Translations under genes and position numbers: made by a program | DNA from: Agelaius tricolor | Lineage: Eukaryota > Chordata > Aves > Passeriformes > Icteridae | Length of the DNA: 64,000 bases | NCBI GenBank assembly: GCA_023055355.1 | Contig: JALJCS010000020.1 | Location: 7,423,001-7,487,000 of the forward strand | Reading direction: 5' to 3' | The notes under the pieces: generated by a model | What the model saw: only the letters and a program-made list of their open reading frames with translations | The model's database searches: none | What the model was told of the DNA's origin: nothing | Shown here: positions 25,001 to 40,000 of the stretch, piece after piece | How positions within the stretch are numbered: position 1 is the stretch's first letter | Layout of the letters: every line of letters begins with the position of its first letter

Positions 25001-28000
25001 ATAATTTTATGTGCTAGGCATTCTGGCAGGGGAAAGCTTCTAGTTCAGGGTTGTTATCTGTGGTAAACTGGATAATGTCAGACTGGACAACTTGCAGTGC
25101 TTTCAGAAGCTGTCTCATCTGATATTAAAAAATTAATGTATATGCCCTGGCAGTGTCCAGAGTACTCCTGTCCTCGTGAGGAAAGATTGTGAAAGAGAAG
25201 CTTTGCGTTTCCTCTTTGTTGAAAGGAGCATATTTTTTTCCCTGACAGTCAAAGAGAGAGAGCATAAATTTTGGGGGAAAGTGATATGAGCTTGCATAGA
25301 GAAGGGAACAGCACTGACAAGAAATTATGAATGCTGTTCTCAGAACGTTGCTAAATTTAGGACTTTCAAAAATTGCTGCTTCTGTGGGGGGGGGGGGAAG
25401 TCTTACTGAAATCCTTTCCCCAGTCTAAAGTAGGTCAGTGATAGTGGTGCTGGCTGCCTCCTCTGCAGCGTGTTCTCCTCTGCACTCCCACAGCGCTGAT
25501 TTCTCCTGTGTACACATTAAATACGTAGCATAGTACAACTCCTGTGCTTTGTTCACAGAGTCCTTCACTTCTGAGCAGGAGCAGTGGCAGGAGGCTCAGG
25601 CACTGGGGGAAGATGAGGATTAATCATATCTGTGCAGGGGAAGGCAGTGTCTCAGATGGCACTACCTCTGCAATAGGGTTTTCTGAGCTGAATCAGGACT
25701 GATGTGTGTCAGCCCCCAAACAGCTTACAGGGGATGTAACATTCAGTCCTCCTGCATGAAGGTGTTGGATTGTCCACCTCTGTTCCTCAGTGCTGGAGTA
25801 TGGGGGGAGAAAGTCCAGAAGAGCAGAGCAGTTTTTTTATGTGGAATCAGCATTAGGTTATTCCTAGTTAAATGCAGATATCTGTGCTGTCTGGTTTAAG
25901 CAAATCTCATGGCTTGTTGTTTATGTGCACATATGTCTGAGGCCAGAACAGTAGCTGCTCTATGGAGCTTTGGGTGTTGAAGTTCAGCTCTTATTTCAGT
26001 TTATCTCATTAGGGAGTTGAAAATCTTCAGCCATAACGAGATGTGCAGGTAGATTTCAGCCTGGTGGATGAGCTAGCTCATTTTCTCCTTGAAAGCAGTT
26101 ATTAAGCTGCTTATTAATTCCTCTTTTCCTTTTTCATTACTTAAGTTTAATTCCATTTTAATGGAAACATAAGTTTAGGAGAGAGTTGTGCTGAAATACT
26201 GAACTAGTGTTAAAAATGCTTATAATTGAAGAAGTCTGTTTTGTTGCAGTGGGAACGTCCAAGACAAGCTGAATTTATCTGAAAGCTCAGCTTTGTGTGT
26301 ACACTTACCCTGGTCAGCAGCCTATGTAGGCAGGGAATGAGATTTTGGATGAACTTGTCAGCAGGTGAATTTCTTCTTCTCCATTATCTGAAATTCTCAG
26401 TCACTTTCCATGTAGCCTCATGCTGATGATAGATTTTCCATTCCAGAAGGCAAGTGTTTAAATTCCCTTATAAATCTTTGTATTACTGCTCCAGGAAATT
26501 AGACTTCCTGGCACTGTCAGGGTAATGACTTTAACTTAGTAGATTACAAAAGTGCCAGCAATTTGTCTTCAGCTAAAGGCAACATGTAGTAGAAGGAGAG
26601 AGAAACCTCACTTTACTCTGGCTTTAGTTTGTAATTAAGATTGGCTGCAGTTCGCATTTCACTGCTGCTTTAATTTGCTTTCTTTAAATCTTGACAAGTT
26701 GACTCAAGCACTCACCTGCCCTTTCCAGCTCCCTTCCATCATTAATTTTGATTGTCGTATTGTGAATAAGTGAGTAGAACTGATTGATTAATGGCACCAT
26801 CCACACCCCTCCTGTGCCTGCTGCTGGAAATTCAGGGACTGGGAAGATCTCCTCTGTGAGAGCAAGCAACATGTTCTTGTATTAACATCCTTTCAGCATT
26901 TAATACACATTATTAAGAATTCTGATCCGAATTATAAAGTATCTCTTATTTCTGTTGCTTTCCTAAGCTGAGTATTCATTTTGGTCCCATGTGTTTTTCA
27001 TAATTTACAAAGCAGTGAAAGGTTTCTCATCTGTCTTCCAGTGCTTTGAGTCAGAGAAAATTTATTGCCTTGAATAGGAAAATTCCCAAATGGAAGCTGT
27101 GCTTGCCAAACTTTCTCTAATCTGATACCTTTAAATTCCCATTCTTTTTCCCTATATTTTCAAGGAACTCAGAGCAGACACCTGTGAATTTTTCCTTTCT
27201 TATGTACACAGTCTTTCCATAGCTGACTGCTAATTGTTCTGGAATCCTCTGCCTTTTTGGTCATAATCCTCTCTGATTCTTACATTCAGTGTTCTTCTTT
27301 GTTCAGAGCTGGTGGACATGTGCATGAATCCTTCCTGGCCTGCTGAGCTGTGCTCTTCAGCTGAAAACTTTTTTGTGATTTGATCAATCTGTTAAATTTA
27401 AATATGTAGAACATAAATTGTATGTTTAAGGTTGGAACTGAAGGCTTTGAAAAATCATATGGGGGGGATACAGTTGAAATGTGAATTGGAGGTCCAGGAG
27501 TACTGTTCTGTCTCTGCCACTAATTCTTTTCACTTGGTAATACAATTCTATCCTACAATGTTTTTACTTTGGAGACTGTAAGGAAAAAATATTTTTCTGG
27601 GAGAAATCCTAAGTGATATGACTGAAACCCTGTACAGTAACTCTGTACAGCAGTACTGCTGAGACTCACAGCTCTGCTGTGTGGAGTTCAGTTATTCCAC
27701 AAAATCACGTGAGATGGATTTGAGACCGTTACAGGACCAGCTCTGGTGTTATCTGTCTGCTCAGGAATGTGAAGAATAGTTTTGGCTTTGCATCCTGGTA
27801 ATTGCTGCAGTGTTTGTCAGTGTTGCTCTCTGGCTTCAGAGAATGCCTTGACATTGCAGCCCTGAGCTGTGGTTTCCAGTCCCTTGCTTCGTCCATAGGG
27901 ACACCCAGGCAAAATTGTGTTTACAGATAAGACAGGCTAGATTCCTGGTAGGGGTGAAATGGCATCTGTGGAACAGAAAAGCTCTTGCAGCTGAGTAAGG

Positions 28001-31000
28001 GAAAGCACAATGTTTGTGTGAATGGCCCAGGTGAGAGATTGTGTCAGGAAGATTTGAGTTGGGGACTTCAAATAGTTCTGCTCCGTGGAGGATATAGAAC
28101 CAGTGTAAACTGGAGAAGAAATTTCAACTGTGATATTTAAATGCCACTAACACCTCCCCACCCCCAGCATGGACACTTCATAGTGTGAATGTCTTTCAGG
28201 TTTAGGTCATGAAGCTTTGAGGTTTAAGCTGAGGGACCAGTGGGAAGCAACTGCTGGGGCGGGGAGGCAGGAAGGGCAATTGTAATGATACAAGAATTCC
28301 ATTCAGCTCTGTATTTATAGAAGCTGAAACTCTTTGTGAAGTCATAAGGTGGTGGTTCTTGTTCATCTCTTTTTGGCTCAGCTATAATTTGTTTGCCTGT
28401 AGAACTGCTGATTTTTCCTTTGTCTTCTACCTCTGTTTTAACAGCTAGAGGTCACATGCAAGATGAGTTAAAACAACTGCTTTGAATAATTTCAGACTTT
28501 TCCTTCTGAATGAGAAAAAGCTGACTTACTTCTAAGATACTTTGGTTATATTGGAAATAGTGAATCAACATCAACAGCTATTCCTCTTCTTTATCCTTTT
28601 GCATTCTCAAATGTTTCGTTTCCCTTAGCACGTGAGGAGGAAAAGGAGGCAAGTTGGAGGCAAGATTCCCCTTCCTCACCTTTAGGTCCTTTCACCTGTG
28701 GCTCTCATGGGACAATAAAAAGACTCCAGTAAGTCAGCTTCCAGCTCTTCCTTGCCTGAGGTTGACACCCAGGAATATAGATCTACTATAATAACTAGCA
28801 GTATCTTCAGAAGACAGGAATCCCAGGTGGTAAATTCCTTTTCCAACTTGATGTGAGTTTGTGGCCAACTTAAGTGCACAGAAAATGAGATTTAGGCATC
28901 TCAAACAGGAAGAGCCTATATATACCTGCATAATAAACTAGCCTATAAAAAACTAAACAGCAGGAGCTCCACTAGAGCACATGGTAATTACAGCAGCTAA
29001 TAAGGAGATGTAGTGATCTGGAGCTTCAGCTCAAGACAGAGCTGGAAGGAGAAGAGTCTGATTTTCCCAGTCCAGCATTGCTACTGACTTTCTGAGTGGC
29101 CTTGGGCAAGTTAATAGCATTCAGTTGCTGGGGTTGTTGTGAACCTGTTCATGAAGAGCCTTCTATTTCTTCTGCCTTTACTAGGAGAATCACTTCACTA
29201 AAATAATAGCTAGAATAATTACCCTCACTAAAATAATTAGTGTTTTCACTGCTGCTGTGATAACTAATGCAAATGGAGTGTATGTGGTACATTTGTAAAA
29301 CCAGCAAAATTCTGGTGAAGTATACTGTATCCCAGCTGTTGCTAGCAGTACAGTGATATAAAAATTAAATAAAAATATAATTTCAGTTAAAGGTGAACGG
29401 TAGAGGTTTGCCCTGATGAGATACTGTGGGAATGGACTGAGGCATTCATGTTACAGAGAATTTTGCAAGTGTGTAATACTGTGAATTGCTTTGCACTCTC
29501 ATTATGCATACTGCACTTATTGTGGTTTTTTTTATTGAGAAGTTCAACTGCATTATTTATGATGCTTTGTATAGAAAGGTGTACACGTAAACCAGTGCAT
29601 GACTGGAAACCTTGGGTAGATTTTACTGCCCAACTGCATTTACTTCAGTTACAGCAGTGTGTGCTCTCTGGCAATGCAGCATCTTAACTCTTCGGCCACT
29701 GACTGGATTTTCATGCCATTTCCACTTGGCTAATATTTCTGATGAAGAATAGTTAATGTTGGAAAGCTATAGTTGCCAGTCATGTGTTTTTAATTTTTAC
29801 AGCTTTTCCTCATCTGTTTGCCCTGCTGAGAATGGTAAATTCTCTTCCGTCCCCACATTTTAGGTTGTGTGTATGTTTTTGTATGTCCCATTTAGCATTT
29901 CTATTCTACAAGCAATTCTAATTGTTACTCTAAAATAGAATGCTTGTTATTACAGAGCATAGCTCATTATACAGATGCTGCTCCAGGACTGTTTATAAAA
30001 TGAGAATGTGCCAAGAAAGCCTGCCAGGAATAAAAGCAGGAGTTGATGGGAAGGTGCTTATCCCTCATAATTGTAGCTGCCTCAGTCTTGGGGCTCAGTC
30101 ACTGCAGTGAAAGACTCACTCCATCCACCAATCCATCACTGTTGCATTATGTCAGCTTTTGCCATGCCACTTAGTTTCAGTTAAGAAACAATAACAATGA
30201 AATCTCTGAGTTCCCCCCGTCCCTTTTAGCATAAGCGTAAAAAATGAGATGATCCTTTGAAGAGGGGTGCGAATCTGAAAGTTGTCCTGGTTGCCCAGCC
30301 AGCATTGCCAGGAAGCTCAGGGAAGACGAACTCAGCTTCTGTCAGAGTTGAGATGAAATTTCATGTCAAAATCAATTACAAAAACCTTGTTGGATGAAGC
30401 TACAGTTGTCTCTGGTGTCCATCAAAAGTACCGCAGCAAAGTTGTGCTGACGAAGCTGCTTGACAAGTTAAGAGAACTGCAGAAAGTTTCAGAAGAGCTG
30501 AGGCAGAAAAATGGTGTAATGTTGATTTAAATCCCTTTCCAGATTTCCAGAAGCAAAGGAGGTAGTTACAGCTCTGGGTGAGTGTTCTGAAGGCTGTGCT
30601 TTAGGAGTAGCCAGAATGTGGATTTCTGAGAGCCTGAGGTGACTCGATACTTTCAGAGCTCAGCACTAGGCAGACATCACTCGAGCCCCACTGAAAGCAT
30701 CTGTCCCATCTGGTAGCCTTCTGCCCCAAGAAATGGAGGCTAATGCCACATAATTGGGCATTGGAGGAAGTTGTGAAGGGTTCTTTATATCATTGAAGGA
30801 TTTCAAGACCTGACTGGACAAAAGCATAATAGCTTGGTCTAATTTTGGCATTGAGCCTGCTTTGAGCAGGAAGCTGGCCCAGTTGACCTCCCATGTTCCC
30901 TTTCAGCCTAGTTGTTCTGTGTGACTCTCATTAACTGATTGCAGAGTCAGCCAGGAAAAGTATGTCTACATAAAACCAGCACATTTTTCCAAAACAATCC

Positions 31001-34000
31001 ACAACTGGTGGATTAGGTAACTCAGATGAGAAGTAGAATGAGAAAGTTTGTTTGCCCATGGAACCTGAGAAAGGAGCATATATACAAAATGGAGTGTATC
31101 AGGTTGCACCTCAAGATATGGCTTGTTTCAAAGAAAAATATATTTTTACTTATAATATGTACTTTACTGGTGCCAGCACAATAAACCATGGAGTTCTCAG
31201 AACACTTGATAATCAGCCTTTGAGGATCTGCTTAGAACAGCTAATGATGGGGGAGAGAAAGGGGAATGAAAATCAGATAGTTGTGTGATTCTGAACTAAT
31301 TGCAAATTGTGGTGCTGTTTGCAGTCAGTTCAGAGATCAGGCAAGGAGACCTTCCTTACAGTGCAGCCAAGACAGGGAGGTACATGCATTTTTTCCACTT
31401 TTGCTTGAACAGTACTATAGTTAATGGAGAGCTTTAATCATAGAGTTAATCTGAAAATTAAAACAAACTGGAATGTCAAATAACCTGGGCATTTTAAATT
31501 GCAGAAGCCACTGATGCTCATTAGTTGGGCTGAAGCTGCCATCATGTTTTGCAGAAGAGCAAATAAAGAGAATCAAAAAATTAAGACTTCTGGTTTTGCA
31601 GCATTAATTTCCAGCGAGTGTACCTGCACAGCTGCTGCAGCCCTATTATCTGACTCATTACTTTGTAAACCACTCTGAGATATCTTGAATGTGAAAGCTG
31701 CTGTGTAAAGCCATATTTATTTCTGTAACCCCAAGTGCTCTGCGCAGGCTTAAAAGCTCCCCCCCTTCTCCACCATGAGAGGGGAATTACAGGACTTAAT
31801 GTGCCATATACCTCTAACTGTGGATTGAAGAAAAATGACCTTGAACTGAGAGGCAGGCATTTTACATGGTAAAGCAGTCACTTAAATTTACCTGTCAGCT
31901 CGAGGCAGGGGGAGCCTTACCTCTGCATGGTTTAGAAAGCAATGTCAATCCAGTTGCTGGTTGCTCTGAACCCACTGAGAGCTTGATTGCTGACCCAGGC
32001 ATTTCCAGATGACCAGTGAGAATGTTGATCAGCATGTGGTAGAAAGGAGAGCGTTTTTATTTCAGCCTCACAGACCATTAGTTTCAGCCCTGAATTTTCT
32101 GTGTCTTGATCACAGGGAAAATTGGAAGTCTGTAATAGCATGAAATGTTACTTGTCTGTGCAGGAATAGACCCTGATTCAGGCAGATCTGGAAGGAGGCA
32201 ATGTGGAGAGCAGTCCTTGCACCTTGTGCCCAGTTCATTCGTGTTTTGCACACCTTGCCATCTCTTTACTAAAAATCCTGTTGCTTTTGTCAGAGATGTC
32301 TAGAGCAACTTTGTGGGGCTTTTTCCCAGTAACCTCAGTAAAGAGTAAGTACCAACACACTGTGACAGTGCATTTGAGCAGGCCAGCTTGGGATAAAAGC
32401 AAGACTGAACTCATGTGGGGAGGGAAAGAGGGTACCATTGCTGATGTGAGTTGTGCAGTTAAAGGGTATTTCAGTGGCACAGCTGGGAACAGAGATGAGA
32501 TTTCCTGATTACAAAGGAGTATCTTCCTAGCTTGCTCATGCTAGCAAGCCCACTGCATTTAGAGATGTCAGTTCTTCTTGTCCCTCCTTTACAAAGCCAG
32601 GAAGAACATTTAATCTAATGACTTTTGTTTTGAGACTTCTAAAATCACAACCAGCAAGTCTGTAATCATGATTGAGCATATAATTGCATCTTATCCTGCT
32701 GAGAGCCTAAAAATAATGAGCGAGAAAAACATCTCCAAAGACTCATTCAGAGTGTGAGGGGTCAAGAGGAGGGTATAGAGAAAGGATCTGCCTTACCTGG
32801 AGTGTCCCCAGTGACCTTTAAACACTTAGGAAATTCGAAGGCTGAGTTCCTTGCAGATGCAGGTTTTCCTCTTCCCTTTGGGGCTGCTTTTCATGTTGAG
32901 TAATGAAACGAGAGAGCACACGAGGCAACCTGCAGATGTGTGAGAGAAGTGGGAAGAATGATTGAGGTGTTGTGTTCTTGGCAGTGTGTTCAGAATTTCT
33001 TAAGGAATGAGAAACTGGGGGTGTCAGGAGCATGGGACCTAATCCCATTTATTCAATTACACAAGCACTGCTCCCAGCAGAGTATTTCAGGTTAGTGATA
33101 GTGTCCTGAGTGTAAGACTTGGGAAATGCACGTGTGACTTGGATTTGGGCAGTTTTGCTTAAGAGTTAAACTCTAACAAGCATGTCCCATCCAAATCCAA
33201 CATCCCTGAGAACACTGCTGAGATTAAACCCATGGACAGTAAACTGTATTGGCAGTTTTCTGGGTGGCTGGATCCTACTTTCCCTAAAACACTGAAAATT
33301 TGCTGCCAGTTGTTTCACTGAAGTCTGGAGACCTATTTCTAGATCAAGCTCTGGACTCATGGCCCATGAGAAGCTATCAGGGCATTCATATCATTGCCTT
33401 ACATGGAGAAATGGGTATAGGCCCTAATATGATGGAAATTTCTATACTCCTGAGGAAGTATCTCTCCTTATTTACATTTATACTGACCTTTTCAGAGTTT
33501 TCTATAGGCATGAACAACCTCCACAGTAAAGGTCAGCTTCTGCTTAGAATCTTTTCCATGGGTAATTTTAAGCTCAATTTTTAATTGCATAATATTACCA
33601 TAAGAAAGCTGCATTGAAATTGAAAACTCTCCTAGACAAAGTGGCTGTTGGGTTGGGATCTTTTCACTGTTTTAAAGGCAATGAAGTGGTTTCAAAGAAG
33701 CTGTCAGAGTTGCTTTGTGGTAGTGACTGCTGTGGCTTTGTTGTAGAATTTCTCATATGATTTTCTGCTGCTTTATGAATGCAGGATATTGCTGTAGGGT
33801 GGTGAATATGGGGCAGGCTGCAGTTGGATGCTGTGTAATGTTCCCCTTTGCCTCTTGAAAAATGTCTCTGTGCTCCCTCTATTCATTGCAGCAAAGTATC
33901 TCATTCATTGCTACACACTAGGGCCCCAATCTCTTCTTTTTCATTTGCAAATAGATTTATTTGTGGGTTTTGGGTGTGTGTGTTTAGCCAGCTAAGGCTT

Positions 34001-37000
34001 CAGGGAGCTACTTCTCTCCAGATCATGTTGTCTTATCTCCTATTTTAGTCCAACTTTAAGTTTTACAGCAAGATCTGTGTTTCCAGGAAATCTATTATTC
34101 TATAGGCAGAGCTGGTTTTGTGTCAGCTCTGCCTGTGATTATCCAATATTGAGGCAGTGCACAGAACAGCAGGTGGGTTTCCATTTAATAGAAACTTCCC
34201 TGGCTTTCCAGAAAGCTGCAGAGAATGGTTGGCAGGAAGAGGGAGAAGAGTACCTGTTCACTCAGTACTTTGATGTGGTGTGTTTCAGTGTGTCCCAATT
34301 TAAATGAGGGAGGAGCAGCAGCATCTTCTCTTGTCTCTCATCATCTGTAATCCCTTGCCTGGATACAGTGCTCTGAGGATGAGTGCAGAATCTCTGTTCT
34401 TTGAGGCATTAATGTTTCTAGCTTACACTGAAATCCATGAGAATTGAGTACCCAAATATGGTACCTTTAAAAAGCTGGGCTGCAAGGTCCATTTTTTTAT
34501 TAGATAAGTTAAGGAAAACCTTTTGTGCTGCTTCCACTCTGGTCTGACATTCATTTGACATTGAAAACATCAAATTCTTTTTCTTGGATGCTTGGGAGAT
34601 ACTTGCCTGACAGCAGCACAGTGACTGTAATTGAGACAGATTAGAGGCACTGGGCTGCCTTTGGGTGCATGAGGCAGCTTTCATGAAATGGAGAGAGGAA
34701 GTGAAACACACTTTTGACTTTGGAAGCTGGAACAGGAACTAATTAGCAATTTCAGGACACAAACAGGATTGGAGGAAATGTTTGGGTTGGCGTATAATAA
34801 ATTATTTATTAACATGGGGGAGTCTTTCCATATGTCAGTTGCTTATAAAATGCTTATAAAGGCAAGATTGCAGGACTTTGCATTTAATGAACCAAGCAGG
34901 CTTCAGTCCCAGTGATTAGGAGCCACTGACCTTTCATTTTTGCAGGCTGAGACTGGACCTGGTAGCCTCTGCTCAGCTTGGATTCTGCCAAGCTTCCCCC
35001 CAAAAAGATTAATTGTTTATATCCAAATATTTCCTTCTTACTGAGATGTATTTTGAGATGTTTGATGTTTCTGTGAGGGTATATCCACCGGAGAATAGAA
35101 AAATTTATTCTGCCTTATTTGAGGGATTCAAGCTGTGGAGTTCTGCAGCCCTTCACTGCCTTAAGCAGACAATCCTCTAACAAGCAGCTGAATTGATATG
35201 AATAACCAAATACCTGTGTAATGGCTTATGACCATTTATGAGACTTTATATAAAAATCATGATGAGCAGTGGAAGTATAAGAGGACTCAGTGAAGCATGA
35301 GTAACCCAGAAAAAAGCTTTCAGTTTGGCTTCTAAGCATATTTCAGTGTGCATGAGCTCTGGAAGATTTGGGGTTTTTTCTTGACGTTGTTTTTCCCTTG
35401 GCACTGAAGATAAAACGCAGACGTGCTGTGAAGGGGAGAACCTGACAGGTGCCAGCCCGAGTGGAAATGCTGTCAGTGGATCCTTGTCTGTCCCAGCTCC
35501 AGCTCTGATCCACCCAAGCGCTTGTCAGGGCCATGTGGGCTTTCAAACCCGAGCAGGAGGTCCCTCAGCAGCAGGAATGTTTTGAAGCACAGTCAGTGGA
35601 AACCCCCGAAGTCCCACATCTGACAAAGTAATCCTGTTTCTGTAAATTCCTGAGTGATGGAGGATTGGGGTTTGCCTTGCTGGTTGGTTTTAGTGCCATC
35701 ACCCCAGCGTGTAACAGCACAGAAGGTGCTGTGGGTCCTCCCACACCTTGTGTCCCTGAAGGCCTGGTGGAAACAGCATCTGGGGAGGTGTGGAGGAGTG
35801 TGGCTGCTGTGCCCAGGGAGAGCACTGGTCACTGCTGCAGCCCCCCTGAGCCCAGCCTGGCTCCAGGGCTGCCGCCGCTCCTTCCTCGGCTGCCGCTCTG
35901 CGGAGCCACCTCTCAGCTCTGCCCTCCGAGTGCCGCTTCCCCCTGGTGCTGGAGCCCAGAGCTGTGCCCTGCAGAGCCCTGCAGCCTCTCCTCCACTCCA
36001 CAGCCCCTGACATGCTTTGGTCTACTGGGCTTCTATGACTAGTCTGTCCTATGGGAGGGGAGGGCACTTGGTGGGACCATACCTGGCCTCATGATCCAGC
36101 AGGTTTCATACACTTTCCTGAAGACAGGAAAGATATTTAGAGGTCTTCAAGGTAAGAAAGCATTTTCTGTGTGTTTCATATCTTTGTTGCATACCTCAGT
36201 ACTGAATGTCTAAGGGTGTGGGGATATTTCAACTAAATATGCATTACCAGGTAGGGTTTTTTATTTTGTCATGCAGCTGTCTGCTGGAGTGTTTCTTCCC
36301 TCTGCTGTGCTTCTCTACTTGGTGGCATTTTATGACAGAAAGTTTATAAAGCTGTTCAATATCTCAACAGTTCTAAATAAAGTCAGAATCTTTTTAATAA
36401 AATAAATATGCTTAGGTGGCATCTGGAGCCAAGGACTAAAGCACGACTCCTTTTGCAATAAGTTTCTCTCTGCACACAGGTTTCTACTGAGCTGGGAGGA
36501 AGCTAGAAGCTCGTTAGCTTCCTGGAGTAAGAGCAGCTGATTGGCATCTGGAACCGCAAAGCTGAGTTTTACAGGGGCTTGAGGCCAAAAAAGGGCAATT
36601 TAGAACACATGATCCTTGGTTAAACACACACTGAAGACCAGAGGAAAGAAAATGGTATGCTCAGGCAGCTACAAGTTAAAGGAAGGAGTCCCTTAACAGT
36701 GCTGTTCATTTTCAGTGATGGCTCTAGTTCTGAGACATTGTTCTGCTGTGAGGCTCTTGGACTTGTTGATAAGATACTAAAAGCAACACATTGTGTTTTA
36801 CTACTGGACATAGCTGTGGTGTAATTTTTTTTTAATGGGCTTTCCTTTAGGGAATCACTCAGTATCTCTCTCTTTAATAAACACATTTCATACACTAAGC
36901 TCAAACCTGCTGATGGTTGGGCTGGACATTTAGGCATCTGCACTAGTAATGGCAGTGAAAGGAGTTTCAGGTCTCTTCAGCTGCACCAGATGGCAGCTGT

Positions 37001-40000
37001 GATCAGAAAGCTTTGTTGTGCTTTACGGAGCTGTAGGTGAGGGTTGTAAGGAAAATGTTTTTGCCTGTGTTTGGTTGTTTCAGTTCAAGGACAAGTCCCA
37101 GAAAACATGCATGTTCTGGCATGAATATGTGAATGCACAATTAAAAAAACACATTTGTTTATCTAATATGGAAAGTAATAATTTTCCTCATGTTCCCAAT
37201 CCTCATTAGCTTTGCCAGCCATCTTTTTATTTATTTTGTTCCTTTGGGAAAGCTTAGCTAAATGGAAAAGGCTTGCAGCACGCTCCAAAAAGCAGTGGAT
37301 TCAAGCCCTACCGAGGCAGAGAGTATGCTCAGGACTAGAGATTCCTCCACCTTCAACCTTTCCCCATTAGAAGGAAAGGGCCACTTTCTGCCTGCTTGTA
37401 CCCAGATGAGGCATTCTGTAGTGTCACCTCCTTACATCAGGAAGTGATCTTGGGCAATGTTATGGGTTTGGATTATTGTGGTATCCCCACATATTCTTGT
37501 CTGGAGTTTGCAGCTCTGAGGTCGTTAAGTTGACAGTTCCTGAGCCTCTCCACATTTTCTACTGGTGTCACTGGCCCAGACATCAGGAGCCAGATTAACC
37601 AGGCAGGCTTGGCAGTGTTATCCTTTCTGGAGAGGATTGTGAAATTCCTTGGAATTGCTTTCTCTGGCTAAAAAGGAGGAGTGACAAAATAGAGCTGTTT
37701 GGTGACAAGAGCAAGGAGACACCCCTCGGGGCATGTGGGCAGTCACCAAGCACTGCCATCTGGGTCCTTTCAGAGAGGAGAAAGAAAACCAGTCAGTCAT
37801 GTAATTCTGGACCCTCACAGAGACAGGAGCAGACATATCAGAAGCACCCATGGCCAATAGGAGCAGCAGCAGCACTGAGATCTAAAACAATAAGCATGGA
37901 TGTTTGACCTTGTCACTGTTGTTCAAATATCCTGTGATGTAGCAGACAGCATCTGGAAATTCAGGTTTTCCCTCCCAGGGAAACATAACATGATCAATGA
38001 CACGCTTGGTATTGATCTTGTATGCATGGGCCGGATTGCTGTCTGTTTAAGAAGTCCCCAGTGCAGTGCATATCATCACTGTGCCCAGCTCTTTCAGTAT
38101 CAGCTGTTAGACCTGTGAGCCCAACCAGGAAGCTTCAGGAAGGAGCTTCCCTGAAGGGAGCAGGCAGGATTGCTCACATCTAGGAGCATTGCTGCTCCCT
38201 TGGCATATTGATCTGCTGTCAGTGAGATCACCAGCCTGATAAGCATAATCAATCTTTTGTCTTAAAACTCTGTAGTGTTTGAGGCAGGAGTAAGGGGCAG
38301 CCAGTAAGAGAGAATCCCCTAGACACAGCCTTTCTGCAGGCCAGAGTGTTCATCCCTAGCTTAGAGTCCCGGGTGTGCCTGAGCTGCCAGAAATTCCATA
38401 CCCCAGCAGGGCTGGCAGTGTCACACTGAGAAACCCTGCAGAGCTGGCAGACCTTTGATGCAAATTAGTTTCATACTCACTTACGTATGTGAGCCAGGAT
38501 TTTGAACCAAGTCCCACTTGGAGATGTTGCAGTGGTGATGCAGGGCCTGGGCTGCATTCTGGGAGCTTGCAAACACCATGGTAAGCTGTGGTGGGAAAAG
38601 AGGAGCCCATCCGTCCAAACAGTTTGCATTTGGTATGTAGCTCACGGCCCAGAGACTCCAGGGTGTGCTCTGCGTGCAAGAGGGAGGGAGAAAATGTTAT
38701 TTAATGTTTGATTTTTAGATACAAACTGCATTTCAAAACAGATTTGCTTTTGGAATAATATGATTGTCCTGTTCTCTTTAAAAGAAACTGCATTCAGTTA
38801 TCACTGTGAAGTAAATAAAAATAACTTTGAATTAGAGAAGCTGGTGTGAGAGCAAGCGTTAACATTTCATGTACTGTACTGAGACTCCCCAAGGTCAGAG
38901 GCAAGTCTTCCGGGACTGGGGTAAAGGAAGCTATTTACATGAACTCTTCATTTTAATCATGCAGCCAAAGGGCTTAACTCCAATCCAAGGCATTGTTGCT
39001 TGTAACAATGGTGTTTCTCAAAAGCAAATAAAAACCATTGCCAAAGGTGACCTAGAAATGCTTAAATGTGCTGCAGTTCACCCACGTGTCTCCTCTCCCT
39101 GCAGGTGCAGACCTTCAGCAGCTCTCCCATCCCTGCATCAGCCTGGCTGCCTGGGATTCCCTGTGCTTTGGTGGCAGCCCTGTGGGACAGAGCATTCCCT
39201 TTTTGAACCAGTAGCTTGGGTAGTGCTCCAGTTATCTGCAGCAGCTTTGAGATTCTTATTAAGTGTTGGTCCTCCAGAGCCTTTGCTACTGATTAGTGAG
39301 GAGAAAAGGCTGTTAATGGAACATCTCCAGTTGCCAGGAGACTCAGCTGCATATGTTTGGAAAAAGACTTTGTATTGGGCAGTGTGTCAAACGCTGTTGG
39401 GAGAAATGCTGCTTGCAGGTCCTCTGGAAAGGGAAAACGGTATTAGCTCTAAAATGTGTGGTCACAGAAAACAGAAGTGCTAGAACTCGTACAAGGTCAT
39501 AATGGGTGGTGTTTGATTGAGACACTTCTTTGTTGAATTGCATATTGTTTGGATATGAAGTGGGATGTAACCAACCTTGTACAAGTCATTCTGTAAGATG
39601 GTGCTTTGATGACAGCTTGTGGAGCTTGGGAAATGTAAAGAGTAATAGAAGTAGCAAAAGACAGTTTGCTTTCTCAGGCATCCTTTCTTTCTCTTCCACT
39701 GCCTTGCCCTCCAATATTTCCTTTCCTCTCTGCCTTTCTGTCTTCCCTGCAGTCACCCTAGCTCCCTATGTTGGTTTTTTGCATACCTCACTCTTGGTAG
39801 TGCTGGTTACATTCCTGTTACATCCTTTGGGCTGGGGGTTTGTTTGCTTCCCTTTTGGAGTAGTGTGCCAGTGCTGCTGTCATTGTGGGAGTATGTGATA
39901 AGCTGGGAAGAGTTTACATCATTTTAGAACTTCTGTATGACTTAGTAGATTAGTTGGAAAGGTTACACAGTGTGGTGCTCATTTCCTAAATAGAAAACTC

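Noticed and set aside
27480..27540. Possible second MIR fragment (tctctgccactaattc)
   Set aside because: Only about 15 bases resemble the MIR core and the ccttgggcaag block is missing.
35654..36067. Overlapping ORFs of 118-125 codons on both strands
   Set aside because: They coincide with a GC-rich patch where stop codons are rare. Proline-, serine- and cysteine-rich low-complexity products on both strands point to composition, not coding.
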